This document shows, piece after piece, positions 43,912 to 52,931 of a DNA stretch of 64,000 bases. This DNA comes from Slackia equolifaciens (GTDB lineage Bacteria; Actinomycetota; Coriobacteriia; Coriobacteriales; Eggerthellaceae). Where the stretch lies: NCBI RefSeq assembly GCF_003725995.1, contig NZ_QIBX01000002.1, positions 62,001 through 126,000 on the forward strand, read 5' to 3'. The notes beneath the pieces are model-generated. The model saw nothing but the letters and a program-made list of their open reading frames with translations, was not told the origin of the DNA and searched no databases. The position numbers and the translations under genes were made by a program. Every line of letters begins with the position of its first letter. The first letter of the stretch is position 1.

Positions 43912-44586
43912 CTATTTCGTCAGGTTCTTTAAATCGAACCCGCCCAGAATGTCATCCATGGCCTCTTTGAGCTCTTTTGCGGCCATGGCGCCCTCGCGGG
44001 CGAGCTCCACGCTGCCCTTTGCGGCTTTTTTCACATCTCCCTGCGTAATGCCCTTGAACAGCACCTTGTCATCGGGGTCCTCTTCGCCCTCCTCTTCGGC
44101 AGGGCACCAGTCGTAGTGCTCGCACGTTTCGCACTCGCCGTCGCAGCCGGCCTCATAGTATGCCTCTGCTGCCTCCTTAGCGGCACGCTCCTCTTCGGTC
44201 AGCTCGCGCTCGGGTTCGGGCTCCTCCTCGGGCTCTGCCGCCTCGGCGGCATCCTCCTCAACCGCTTCTTCGACCTGAGGCTCCTCCGCCCCGTCGGACT
44301 CTTCGTCCACGAAATCATCAGGGCACCAGTCGTAGTACTCGCACGTCTCGCACTCGCCGTCGCAGGAGGTCTTGTAGTATTCCTCCCACTTCGCGCGCAT
44401 CACGGCATCGTACTTCTCCTTGAGCGCCTCGTATTCTGCATCGGTGTGCTGAGGCGCGTCCTGCGCCGCATTCTTTGCCTCGGATGACTGGGCCTTGTCC
44501 GAATCATCCTGCGGCAGAATCACCTGCTTGGCCACGTTTTTCGCCACGCGACCGACCTTGCGGCTCGTCCTTCTAAACAGACCCAT
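43912..44586 (-). CDS. uncharacterised protein with duplicated C-x3-C-x2-C-x5-C motif
   Basis: I do not recognise this 224-aa protein. It has a basic N terminus (GLFRRTSRKVGRVAKNVAKQ), then two nearly identical Cys units: CDGECETCEYYDWCP (Cys 75, 79, 82, 88) and CDGECETCEHYDWCP (Cys 148, 152, 155, 161). Between them lies a strongly acidic, low-complexity Glu/Ala stretch (about 94-147). The C terminus is helical (AAKGSVELAREGAMAAKELKE). The spacing suggests each unit binds one zinc or an Fe-S cluster. It lies between ssrA and smpB, on the smpB strand, and is probably read on with smpB. No signal peptide or membrane helix is visible. Confidence 0.75.
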   Translation of the reverse strand: MGLFRRTSRKVGRVAKNVAKQVILPQDDSDKAQSSEAKNAAQDAPQHTDAEYEALKEKYDAVMRAKWEEYYKTSCDGECETCEYYDWCPDDFVDEESDGAEEPQVEEAVEEDAAEAAEPEEEPEPERELTEEERAAKEAAEAYYEAGCDGECETCEHYDWCPAEEEGEEDPDDKVLFKGITQGDVKKAAKGSVELAREGAMAAKELKEAMDDILGGFDLKNLTK

Positions 44587-44670
44587 CTGCGACCTGCGCC
44601 CCCTTTTCCTATGATGCTACCGCGAATCGGCGAACCGCCCACGATGGCGCGAGCGTCCGCGACCGCATTG

Positions 44671-45135
44671 CTACCTATACCGTTCTTTCATAGCGCGCTC
44701 GATCTCGCGCTTGGCATCGCGTTTTGCCATATCCGCACGCTTGTCGTAGAGCTTCTTACCGCGCGCGATGGCAAGCTCCATCTTCACCAGGCCGTTTGCG
44801 GCAAAGTAGATGTTGAGAGGCACCAGGGCCATGCCCTTCTCGCGCGTCTTCTCCTCCATATAACGAATCTGCTTGCGATGTAGCAGCAGCTTGCGTTTCC
44901 GATCGGGATCGGGATTGGCCAGATTGCCGTGAGAATACGGCGGAATATGAAGACCGTGGAGCCATACTTCGCCATGGCGCACGAGCGCAAAGCAATCGGT
45001 GAGCTGGCAGTTGTTCTCGCGCAACGAGCACACTTCGGTGCCCGACAGCACAATGCCGGCTTCGAACGTCTCGAGTATCTCGTACTCATGAGTCGCCTTG
45101 CGGTTCTTCGCTATCTGTTTTTTCTCTTTCGCCAC
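44671..45135 (-). CDS. smpB: SsrA-binding protein SmpB
   Basis: The 154-aa protein is a typical SmpB. It opens IAKNRKATHEYEILETFEAG, has IVLSGTEVCSLRENNCQL and HGLHIPPYSHGNL, and ends with the basic C-terminal tail KRADMAKRDAKREIERAMKER that enters the mRNA channel. It brings tmRNA to stalled ribosomes. The start is a GTG at 45135. The ssrA gene is 0.8 kb away on the other strand and rnr is 148 bp upstream on the same strand. Confidence 0.97.
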   Translation of the reverse strand: MAKEKKQIAKNRKATHEYEILETFEAGIVLSGTEVCSLRENNCQLTDCFALVRHGEVWLHGLHIPPYSHGNLANPDPDRKRKLLLHRKQIRYMEEKTREKGMALVPLNIYFAANGLVKMELAIARGKKLYDKRADMAKRDAKREIERAMKERYR

Positions 45136-45283
45136 GAAAAAGCGTCACCTTTCCCGAATCGTGCATCGCGCCGCCGCGGACCCTTGTCCGCCTTATGCAG
45201 CATCGGACATTATACAAGTTCCTCGAGGATGCGCCAGCGAGCCGCAATGCGCCGCCCACAATCATCGCAGCAACAGCGGCGCA

Positions 45284-47542
45284 CTATCTCTTCAGCTTGA
45301 GCCCGATGCCCCGTCCCGCGCTCACAAGAATGAAATCTGCGCGACGTTCCAGCGGGCGCACGTCTTTGATGCGCACGCGCACGCGCATGCCGAGCCTGAT
45401 CACACCGCCCGAATCCGAGCCCGTGAGCGTGCGGCGCTGGGCGTCGAGCATCCAGTACTCCCCTGCCGCGCGCAGCGCGACGAATCCCTCGGTAGTATCG
45501 GCCAGGCGCACGAAGAACCCGGCAGAAACCACGCCCGAAACGATTCCGTCGGCCTCCTCGCCCACATGCTGTTCGAGCAGCTCGTAGAGCTTGAGCTCCT
45601 GGCTTTCGCGCGCTGCAGCTTCGGCGGTTCGCTCGGCCTCGGAGGAATGCTGGGCGATCTGGTTCATCGCCGCTTCAATGGCAGAGGTTTCCTCGGAGCG
45701 ACCGAAGAGCGCGCACTTCAGCATCCGATGCACCATAAGATCGGGATAGCGCCTGATGGGGCTCGTAAAATGCGTGTAGGCCTCGCTCGCAAGCCCGAAA
45801 TGGGGGCCGTAGGCGTCACGATACACCGCTCGGCGCATCGCCCGCACGATGAGCGACGAGACCAGATATTCCTCGCGCCTACCCTGCGCCGCCGCAAGCA
45901 CCTCCTGAATCGCGAACGGATCGCCCGAGCAGAAGCGTGTCATCGAAACGCGCTTATCATAGCCGAACTCTTGCAAGATAGGCTTCAGGTCTACCAAGTC
46001 CGTTGAGCTGGGCGCATCGTGCACGCGATAGATGGAAGAAACCTTGGCATCGCGAAGATAGCGCGCCACCGCTTCGTTGGCGGCGATCATGGCCTCCTCC
46101 ACAAGCGACGTCGCATCCGTTTTCACCCGCACGTCCACCGACACCGGTCGCCCCTGCGCGTCAAGGCGCACTTTTGCCTCTTCGCTTTCGAAATCCATGC
46201 CGCCGCGCGCGATGCGAGCCGCATGGAGCTTATGCGCGATTTCATCGAGATGCACGAGGCGCTCAAGAACCGCCTCGCTTGCAGGTCCAGCGGCCTCTTT
46301 GATGCAGGCAAGGGCCGCATCATGCTCCCCTTCGCGCTGAGCCTCAAGCGCGTGTTGCACCCATCCGTACGCGAGACGTGCGCGCGACCGGATGACCGAA
46401 GGAGAGGCGTCCATGTCTACCACACGCCCCTGTGCGTCGAGAAAGAGGTCGACGCTCACGGCGCGACGCTCCTCGTGCGGCTTAAGCGAGCATACATCGT
46501 TGGAAAGCTTCTCGGGCAGCATGGGAAGCACGCGGTCCACCAGATAGACGCTCGTGGCGCGACGGCGCGCGTTCAGATCAACCGAAGCGCCCCACGGCAC
46601 GTAATGCGACACGTCGGCGATATGCACGCCCAGGCGCCACAGGGCATCGCCCCGCGCCACCAGTTTCGCGCCGTCAGCAAGGCTCCCTGCGAACACGCGG
46701 CCAAAACCGTTATGTTCCGTCGCCTCCGCTGAACAACGCCGCCTTTTAGGATCCTCCCCCGCGAGGGATTCTTGAGCGCCGCAGGCAGAAGCTGCGTCGT
46801 CCGAAGAAGCGTGGGTCGTCGTAGAGCCAGCTAAAGCAGCGCCCGGCAAGATGACGCAATCCAAAGACAGCGCATCGTCGAAGTCCTTCGCGTCATCTGG
46901 GTCGACCGTGAACACCACGCGGTCGGAATAATCCCGATAGCGGCCGCTGACAAGTGCGCCCTGCGCGTCAACCCGAGCGTCGCTCACCTCCTCGAGGGCG
47001 GCATCGGGGAAACGCGTCTCGAGCTTGTGCCGTGCGATGACCAGCTCCACGTCCACGCCCGAATCGCCCGAGTGCCCCAGCACCTCCTCGACCACGCCTT
47101 GAGCCGGCTCTCGGCGCGAAGGGTACACGGTCATACGCACGCGCACGATATCCCCGTCCTGCACATGGGGTGCGTCGCGACGCAGTGTGAAGATGTCGTG
47201 CTTGATGCGAGGGTCTTCGGGTACCACCACACCGAAAGGCTCGGCAACCTCGTATCGCCCCACCACGGTCTCATGAGCCCTAGCGAGCACGCGCACCACC
47301 CGCGCCGGGGGCCGACCGCCCGAAACCGCGAATGCGCGTCCGCCTTCGTGACCATGAGGGAGATGGCTCACCTCCACCAGATCGCCGTCAAACGCATCGG
47401 CGGTCTTGGAGGCGGGGATGAAGAACTCGCCCTCGGACGTTTGAACAAACCCGTAGCCGGCGCCAGTGAGCTCCAACACGCCGCGCGGATGCGCCTTGGG
47501 CGTGCGACGAGCCTTTGACTTTCGGGTGCGGGAATGAGGCAT
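45284..47542 (-). CDS. rnr: ribonuclease R with an insertion in the catalytic domain
   Basis: The 752-aa exoribonuclease has N-terminal cold-shock-like parts (GVLELTGAGYGFVQTSEGEFFIP split over residues 21-43), the RNB domain with its metal-binding DPDDAKDFDDALSL (214-227) and GVHIADVSHYVPWG, and a C-terminal S1 domain ending in a short basic tail (GIGLKLKR). It degrades structured RNA and removes faulty mRNA in trans-translation, which matches its place upstream of smpB. Between the aspartate motif and GVHIADVSHYV there are about 80 residues instead of about 15: an insert at about 229-297 with low-complexity Ala/Ser and KRRR segments. GAGGAGG precedes the ATG. Confidence 0.94.
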   Translation of the reverse strand: MPHSRTRKSKARRTPKAHPRGVLELTGAGYGFVQTSEGEFFIPASKTADAFDGDLVEVSHLPHGHEGGRAFAVSGGRPPARVVRVLARAHETVVGRYEVAEPFGVVVPEDPRIKHDIFTLRRDAPHVQDGDIVRVRMTVYPSRREPAQGVVEEVLGHSGDSGVDVELVIARHKLETRFPDAALEEVSDARVDAQGALVSGRYRDYSDRVVFTVDPDDAKDFDDALSLDCVILPGAALAGSTTTHASSDDAASACGAQESLAGEDPKRRRCSAEATEHNGFGRVFAGSLADGAKLVARGDALWRLGVHIADVSHYVPWGASVDLNARRRATSVYLVDRVLPMLPEKLSNDVCSLKPHEERRAVSVDLFLDAQGRVVDMDASPSVIRSRARLAYGWVQHALEAQREGEHDAALACIKEAAGPASEAVLERLVHLDEIAHKLHAARIARGGMDFESEEAKVRLDAQGRPVSVDVRVKTDATSLVEEAMIAANEAVARYLRDAKVSSIYRVHDAPSSTDLVDLKPILQEFGYDKRVSMTRFCSGDPFAIQEVLAAAQGRREEYLVSSLIVRAMRRAVYRDAYGPHFGLASEAYTHFTSPIRRYPDLMVHRMLKCALFGRSEETSAIEAAMNQIAQHSSEAERTAEAAARESQELKLYELLEQHVGEEADGIVSGVVSAGFFVRLADTTEGFVALRAAGEYWMLDAQRRTLTGSDSGGVIRLGMRVRVRIKDVRPLERRADFILVSAGRGIGLKLKR

Positions 47543-47589
47543 GTATCCTCCTCTAAAAACGAAACGCGCGCCTTGTGCGGCGCGCGTGC

Positions 47590-48849
47590 TTACGATTGCT
47601 GGATCAGCGAGGCGGCCGTATCAACCGCAAGGTCGAGCTGCTCATCGGCATCGTTCCCCTCGCGCTGCGAGACCGTGATGGAGGGCGTGACCCCCACCTG
47701 GTCGATGGAGTAGCCATCTGGGCTTTTGTAGCGCGCAGCGGTATAACGCAGCGCTCCGCCGAACGAAAGCGCCTTAGTCACCTGCACGGAACCCTTCCCC
47801 ATCGTGGTGGTTCCCACGATGGTGGCTCGCTCGGTGTCGCGCAAGGCGGCAGCCAAGACCTCCGCCGCACCGGCCGTGTTCTCGTTCACGATAACCACAA
47901 GCGGGGCGTCGGTTGCAACCTCGCCCGACACCTGCTTGGTGGTGCTCGCGTCCACCGTGACGATCTCCACCACCACGCCGCTGCGTATGAAGAGAGACGC
48001 CACGTCCACCGCCTTGGTCAAATAGCCGCCCGGGTTGTCGCGCAAATCCAGCACGAAAGACTGGGCGCCCTGCCCCCTCAGCTGCTCGATCGCCTGTCGC
48101 ACAAGCGTATCGGAATTCTGCGTGAACTGGGAGAGCTTGATGTATCCCACCGATTCTTCGAGCAGATCGATGCTCACGTTGGGCTCTTCGTAGTCGGCGC
48201 ACTCGAGCGACGTGGAGAACTCGCTGCCCGCGGATGGGTCGTCATTCTCGGGGCGCATCCATGTGATGACCACGGTCGAACCCGCCTGGCGCTGCACGGC
48301 GTTGATCGCCTCGGTGGCGGACCACTCCTGAGAGCGGTCGCCGTCGATGGCCACCACGAAATCGCCCGGCTCAACCCCCGCCTCTGCGGCGGAAGAGCCC
48401 TCAAACACGTCGAGCGCATAGGCGCGACCGTCCGATTCGGCGAACAGAACCCCAACGCCCGGATACTCCTCCGTGGTCGACTGCACGTAGGACGAATAGC
48501 GCGCGTCGCTGTAGTAGCGCGTGAATGGATCGTTCGTGCTTTCGAGGAAGGCCTCCACCGAAGCCGACGTGGAAGCGTCCAAATCGTAGGAGTCGAGGCT
48601 TTCGCTCTGCAGAATGCTCTCGACCTCGGCGATGCGGGACGCAAGCCCATCGGATGAAGCCGACGAGGCGTCTGCCGCGGCGGAGTCGGATGACGACACC
48701 ACGCCCAGACGCTGCATCAGGCCGTCGTCGTTGCGCACGAGGAATCCAGCGCAGAAAAGCAGGCACGCGCCAATGACGAGGGTGAGCGCCTTGACCACCC
48801 TCGCATTGTGCGCGCCTGGCTTCTTTTGATTTTTGGAACGCGGTCTCAT
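47590..48849 (-). CDS. ctpA: S41-family C-terminal processing peptidase homologue, nucleophile missing
   Basis: The 419-aa protein has a membrane anchor (VVKALTLVIGACLLFCAGFLV), an N-terminal helical part, a PDZ domain (GVGVLFAESDGRAYALDVFEG, with EAGVEPGDFVVAIDG) and an S41 domain: LDLRDNPGG, IVNENTAGAAEVLA and TTMGKGSVQ. In this family the nucleophile Ser lies 25 residues before the catalytic Lys, in an SASASE-like run. Here the Lys is K352 and Q356 is kept, but position 327 is Gly (NTAGAAE). The fold is intact, so a scaffold or pseudo-protease role is inferred. It follows ftsX by 13 nt, so it belongs to the ftsEX transcript. Confidence 0.85.
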   Translation of the reverse strand: MRPRSKNQKKPGAHNARVVKALTLVIGACLLFCAGFLVRNDDGLMQRLGVVSSSDSAAADASSASSDGLASRIAEVESILQSESLDSYDLDASTSASVEAFLESTNDPFTRYYSDARYSSYVQSTTEEYPGVGVLFAESDGRAYALDVFEGSSAAEAGVEPGDFVVAIDGDRSQEWSATEAINAVQRQAGSTVVITWMRPENDDPSAGSEFSTSLECADYEEPNVSIDLLEESVGYIKLSQFTQNSDTLVRQAIEQLRGQGAQSFVLDLRDNPGGYLTKAVDVASLFIRSGVVVEIVTVDASTTKQVSGEVATDAPLVVIVNENTAGAAEVLAAALRDTERATIVGTTTMGKGSVQVTKALSFGGALRYTAARYKSPDGYSIDQVGVTPSITVSQREGNDADEQLDLAVDTAASLIQQS

Positions 48850-48862
48850 GATGAAATGCGCA

Positions 48863-49774
48863 TTACACCTTCAGGTAGCGGCGCATCGCGAAGAACGCGC
48901 CCACGGCGGCAATGAACAGGCCCGCAACGATGAGCGTCACGTAGATCTGCAGGTACACGGTGCCGGAAAGATCCACGGGCAGCCACATGAACGCATCGGA
49001 AACGCGAGAGAGCGCGAAGCGACGCAGGAGCTCAAGCGAGCCGATGGCCAAAAGCGAGCCGATAATCGCATGCAGCGCGGCCTCCATCAGGAAGGGCCCG
49101 CGGATGAACCCGTTGGACGCACCCACGAGGCGCATGATGGAAATCTCCTTGCGGCGAGCAAGAATCGCCAGACGGATGGTGTTGTTGATGAACACCAACG
49201 CCACGAAAATCAGCAGCGCGATAAGGGCCACGCCGATATAGCGCACGTAGTTGGTGACCTCGAACAAGCGCTCGACGCTCGAGGCGCCGTACTTCACGCT
49301 GTCAGTGGGGTCATCGGGGTTGTCACAGATGGACTGGAACGTGGAATCCTCAGCCAGACGCTGCGCCACCGATTCGACCATCTGCGGGTCAGAAAGCTCT
49401 ATGTCGATGGAGGCCGGGAGCGGGTTCTGGCCGTCGAGCTGGGCCACGATCTCGCTGGAGCTCATGGACTGCTCGAAGTTCTCAAGCGCCTGATCCTTGG
49501 TGGTGAAGCCGACGCTTGCCACCTCGGACCACGACTGCACGGTGCTCATGACCGAATCGATCGTGGCCTGATCGGCGTCATCGGCCACGTAGGCGGTGAT
49601 GGACACCTTCTGCTCGACCGATGCCATGACGTTGTTCACGATGCCGCCACCCACCAAGAAGATGCCGATGATGAGCAGAGAGAGAAAGATCGTGACGATA
49701 GAGCCCAGAGCCGTGCCCAGATTGCGGGAAAAGCCCGTGAGCGATTCTTTGAAGAAGTAGAACAGGCTAGACAT
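48863..49774 (-). CDS. ftsX: cell-division ABC permease-like protein FtsX
   Basis: The 303-aa protein has the FtsX layout: one N-terminal helix ([19 protein letters not shown]), a roughly 125-residue extracytoplasmic domain, and three C-terminal helices with [26 protein letters not shown] between them. With FtsE it activates peptidoglycan hydrolases at the septum or sidewall. It overlaps the ftsE end by 8 nt. A partly helical loop with a possible Cys pair region (QSICDNPDD) lies in the outer domain. Confidence 0.95.
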   Translation of the reverse strand: MSSLFYFFKESLTGFSRNLGTALGSIVTIFLSLLIIGIFLVGGGIVNNVMASVEQKVSITAYVADDADQATIDSVMSTVQSWSEVASVGFTTKDQALENFEQSMSSSEIVAQLDGQNPLPASIDIELSDPQMVESVAQRLAEDSTFQSICDNPDDPTDSVKYGASSVERLFEVTNYVRYIGVALIALLIFVALVFINNTIRLAILARRKEISIMRLVGASNGFIRGPFLMEAALHAIIGSLLAIGSLELLRRFALSRVSDAFMWLPVDLSGTVYLQIYVTLIVAGLFIAAVGAFFAMRRYLKV

Positions 49775-50756
49775 CGAAGCCGTACACCCCCCTGTCTTGG
49801 TCGCGGGTCAGCTGGCCGTTGTCCAGCGCGATGACGCGACGACGCATGTTGTCCACCATCTCGCGGTCATGCGTGGCCACGAGCACCGTGGTGCCGGTGC
49901 GATTGATGCGCTCGAGCAGATCCATAATGCCGCGCGAGGTCTGGGGGTCGAGGTTGCCGGTGGGCTCGTCGCACACCAGAAGCGGCGGGCGATTCACGAT
50001 GGCGCGGGCGATGGACACGCGCTGCTGCTCGCCGCCGGAGAGCTGGTCGGGGCGTTTGTCGAGCTTATCCTGCAGGCCCACCAGGCGCAACACCTCAGGC
50101 ACCTGCGTCTTAATGACGTGACGGCTCTTGCCGATAACCTCAAGGGCAAACGCGACGTTCTCGAAAACGGTCTTGTTGGGAAGCAGCTTGAAGTCCTGGA
50201 ACACGCATCCGATATTGCGGCGCAGATAGGGCACGCGCCAGTTGCGCATGGTGGTCAGATCCTCATCGGCGATATAGATCTTGCCGTCGGTGGGCTTGAT
50301 CTCGCGAATGATCAGGCGGATGAATGTGGATTTGCCCGATCCGGAATGGCCCACCAAAAACACGAACTCGCCCGCGTAGATCTGCACCGAGATGTCGTGC
50401 AGCGAGGGACGGTTGGGCTGGGCGGGATACACCTTGGTCACGTGGTCGAACGTGATAACGGGGGCGCCCATGGGCTGCTGCTGCACGTCTTCCACGGAAA
50501 GCGTAGGCAGCGACGCCGAAAGATCAGGGAGTGTTCCCGTGGCATTAGCGGGACGGCCATGTGCGCCCTGCGGGCGGACGCCGCCTTGTGCGGGAACGGG
50601 AGGCATGGCCCCGGTGGCCTGCGATGCGGCCCGGGGAGCACCGGCGCGAGCCGGATGCGCAGGAGCAGCATCGCGAGCCGGCGCGGCATGACGCCCCATG
50701 GGAGCGGCACCCGTTGCCTGGCGAGCGCGGCGCTGCGCGTCGTTGGTGTTCGTCAC
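49767..50756 (-). CDS. ftsE: cell-division ATPase FtsE with long N-terminal extension
   Basis: The 329-aa protein is an FtsE ATPase from about residue 98 on: [12 protein letters not shown], Walker [11 protein letters not shown]-loop [12 protein letters not shown], signature LSGGEQQR, Walker [14 protein letters not shown] and switch [11 protein letters not shown]. Typical FtsE is about 225 aa. The first 97 residues are disordered-looking, rich in Ala, Pro, Arg and Gly ([18 protein letters not shown]). The start is a GTG at 50756 with ACGGAG 6 nt before it, so the extension appears genuine. It runs FtsX and the ctpA-like gene downstream. Confidence 0.93.
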   Translation of the reverse strand: MTNTNDAQRRARQATGAAPMGRHAAPARDAAPAHPARAGAPRAASQATGAMPPVPAQGGVRPQGAHGRPANATGTLPDLSASLPTLSVEDVQQQPMGAPVITFDHVTKVYPAQPNRPSLHDISVQIYAGEFVFLVGHSGSGKSTFIRLIIREIKPTDGKIYIADEDLTTMRNWRVPYLRRNIGCVFQDFKLLPNKTVFENVAFALEVIGKSRHVIKTQVPEVLRLVGLQDKLDKRPDQLSGGEQQRVSIARAIVNRPPLLVCDEPTGNLDPQTSRGIMDLLERINRTGTTVLVATHDREMVDNMRRRVIALDNGQLTRDQDRGVYGFDV

Positions 50757-50799
50757 AGAATGCTCCGTTCAAATCATGATTACTGGACTTAGCCTGGAT

Positions 50800-50835
50800 A
50801 TTGTAGCAAGACCGCCGCGAACAGGCGCGGCGGTC
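50800..50835 (-). promoter_or_regulatory. -10 element of ftsE preceded by a hairpin
   Basis: TACAAT (50800-50805, minus strand) lies 44 nt before the ftsE start. The perfect hairpin GACCGCCGCG (50810-50819) with 50826-50835 stands just upstream and covers the -35 position. It probably ends the transketolase transcript, though its T-run is weak (TTGCT). Confidence 0.5.
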
Positions 50836-50936
50836 ACAGAATGTTCATCGCATGCCGAAAATGCATGCATATAATGGGCCGAGCTTTCGCCGAAGCGCAC
50901 GCCGAATGGCGCCGTCGCGCGAATGAGAAGGCCGTT

Positions 50937-51881
50937 TTAGCCCCTCTTGCGCTTAGTCACGCGAACCGCCGCATCGCAAATCCCAACCGCGTCGAGGTTG
51001 AATTCGCGCACGAGATCGTCCAGCTCGCCCGACGTGCCGAAGGTATCGCGCATGCCCACGCGCTCGAGCGGAGCAGGAAGCTGCTCGCCCAGAAGCTCCG
51101 CAACCGCGCCGCCCAGGCCGCCAATGATGGAATGCTCTTCGGCGGTAACGACGCAGCCGGTTTTGCGCACGGAGGCAAGGATGGTGTCGGCATCGAGCGG
51201 CTTGATGGAAAACGCATCGATGACCTCGGCGGAAATGCCCTCCGCCGCCAGGATGTCGGCGGCCTTGAGCGCGTAGTCGATCTCGATGCCGCAGGCGATG
51301 ATGGTCACGTCAGAGCCTTCGCGCAGCACATGCGCCTTGCCCATCTCAAATTGCACGCCCTCATCGTACACGCACGGCACCGATGCGCGGCCCATGCGCA
51401 CATACACCGGACCCGGGGTTTCCGCCGCGAGCTTGATTGCCGCTTTGGCGGCGGCGTAGTCGGCGGGAACCAGCACGCGCATGTTGGGAAGCACGCGCAT
51501 GAGGGCGATATCCTCCACCATCTGATGGCTGCCGCCGTCGGGGCCCACGCTCACGCCCGCATGCGTGGGGGCGATTTTCACGTTGAGGTTCGCGTAGCAC
51601 ACGGTGTTGCGAATCTGGTCGTACACGCGCCCGGTGCCGAACACGGCGAACGATCCGGTGAACGCCACGTGCCCTGTAAGCGCCAGGCCTGCGGCCACGC
51701 CCACCATGTCCTGCTCCGCGATGCCCACGTTGAACAGGCGGTCGGGATAGGCGTCGCCCAGCTTTTTAGTGGTGGTGGAGCCGGAAAGGTCGGCCTCTAC
51801 GGCCACCACGGGCATGCCGGCGTTCGCGAGCTCCACAAGCGTCTCGCCGTATGCGGCGCGCGTCGCTTTCTTTTCTGCCAT
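50937..51881 (-). CDS. tktB: transketolase C-terminal (pyrimidine-binding) subunit
   Basis: The 314-aa protein equals the second half of transketolase. TPP-pyrimidine domain motifs are FNVGIAEQDMVGVAAGLAL and AFTGSFAVFGTGRVYDQIRN, with PDGGSHQMVEDIALMR; the C-terminal domain follows with AEEHSIIGGLGGAVAELL. It works with the N-terminal subunit encoded 94 bp upstream, moving two-carbon units in the pentose phosphate pathway. GGAGAAACACCT precedes the ATG. Symbol use is by analogy only. Confidence 0.92.
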   Translation of the reverse strand: MAEKKATRAAYGETLVELANAGMPVVAVEADLSGSTTTKKLGDAYPDRLFNVGIAEQDMVGVAAGLALTGHVAFTGSFAVFGTGRVYDQIRNTVCYANLNVKIAPTHAGVSVGPDGGSHQMVEDIALMRVLPNMRVLVPADYAAAKAAIKLAAETPGPVYVRMGRASVPCVYDEGVQFEMGKAHVLREGSDVTIIACGIEIDYALKAADILAAEGISAEVIDAFSIKPLDADTILASVRKTGCVVTAEEHSIIGGLGGAVAELLGEQLPAPLERVGMRDTFGTSGELDDLVREFNLDAVGICDAAVRVTKRKRG

Positions 51882-51975
51882 AGGTGTTTCTCCTTCGTGG
51901 GGACGAGCATCCGCTCGCCCGTTAATGCCGCACGACCCCTGCGCGCGGCGGCGAAAACGTCAAACAAGAGCGGCC

Positions 51976-52842
51976 TTACGCGCCAAGCTCCTCAAGCGCC
52001 TGTTCGGTCTGCTCCGCATTAGGAGCCTTGCCGTGCCAGCCGGCCTGCCCCTCCATGAACGACACGCCCTTGCCCTTGGTGGTTTCGGCGATGATCACCT
52101 TGGGGGCGCCGTTGCGAGAGCCCTTTGCCGCCTTGAGCGTGGCGAGCACCGCCTCCATATCGTTGCCGTCGCAGGTGAACACGGCCCAGCCGAAAGCATC
52201 GAACTTCGTGATCAGGCTCTCGGGCGAGCACACGTCCTCGATGCTGCCATCAATCTGCAGATGGTTGTGGTCGACGATGGCCACCAGGTTATCCAGCCCG
52301 CGGTGCGCGGCGAACATGGCCGCCTCCCACACCTGGCCCTCCTGGCACTCGCCGTCGCCCAGCAGGGCGAACACGTTCGCGTCGGAGCCGTCGAGCTTCA
52401 GCCCGCATGCCATGCCGGACGCAATGGAGAGGCCCTGGCCCAGCGAACCGGTGGACGCCTCGACGCCGGGAAGCTTGCGGCAGTCAGGATGGCCCTGAAG
52501 ACGGCTATGCAGCTTGCGCAGCGTGAGCGTTTCTTCAACCGGGAAATAGCCCGCCTCGGCCAGCGTCGCGTACAGCGCGGGCGCCGCATGGCCCTTGGAC
52601 AGAATGAAGCGGTCACGCGCAGGATCCTGAGGGTTCGTGGGATCGTGCTTCAGCACGCCGCCGAAATACAGAGCGCACATGATGTCCGCCGCCGAAAGCG
52701 ATCCGCCCGGATGTCCGCTTCCCGCCTCGGCCACCATCTTGACGATATCCACGCGGATGTCGTTGGCCTTGCCTTTGAGCTCTTCGAGGTTCAAGGGAGT
52801 GCCCTTTCTCTTCTTGTCTTCTCGCCTTATGTCGTACGCCAT
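51976..52842 (-). CDS. tktA: transketolase N-terminal (pyrophosphate-binding) subunit
   Basis: The 288-aa protein is the first half of transketolase: AEAGSGHPGGSLSAADIMCAL, FILSKGHAAPALYATLAEAG, and the TPP motif GDGECQEGQVWEAAMFAAH ending in VDHNHLQ. Split transketolases are common in anaerobes. Two starts are possible: ATG at 52842 with a weak site, or a TTG fifteen codons later after AGAAAGGG, which begins with the family-like LEELKGKAND. The longer form is listed. Confidence 0.92.
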   Translation of the reverse strand: MAYDIRREDKKRKGTPLNLEELKGKANDIRVDIVKMVAEAGSGHPGGSLSAADIMCALYFGGVLKHDPTNPQDPARDRFILSKGHAAPALYATLAEAGYFPVEETLTLRKLHSRLQGHPDCRKLPGVEASTGSLGQGLSIASGMACGLKLDGSDANVFALLGDGECQEGQVWEAAMFAAHRGLDNLVAIVDHNHLQIDGSIEDVCSPESLITKFDAFGWAVFTCDGNDMEAVLATLKAAKGSRNGAPKVIIAETTKGKGVSFMEGQAGWHGKAPNAEQTEQALEELGA

Positions 52843-52931
52843 TTGAGGCGTCTAACATCTCAATCAAGCCGCATGCGGCTTATGCGACGAAGCCCCTGCC
52901 TCATCGCCAAAAGCCTTGGCTCCCGCCGGCG

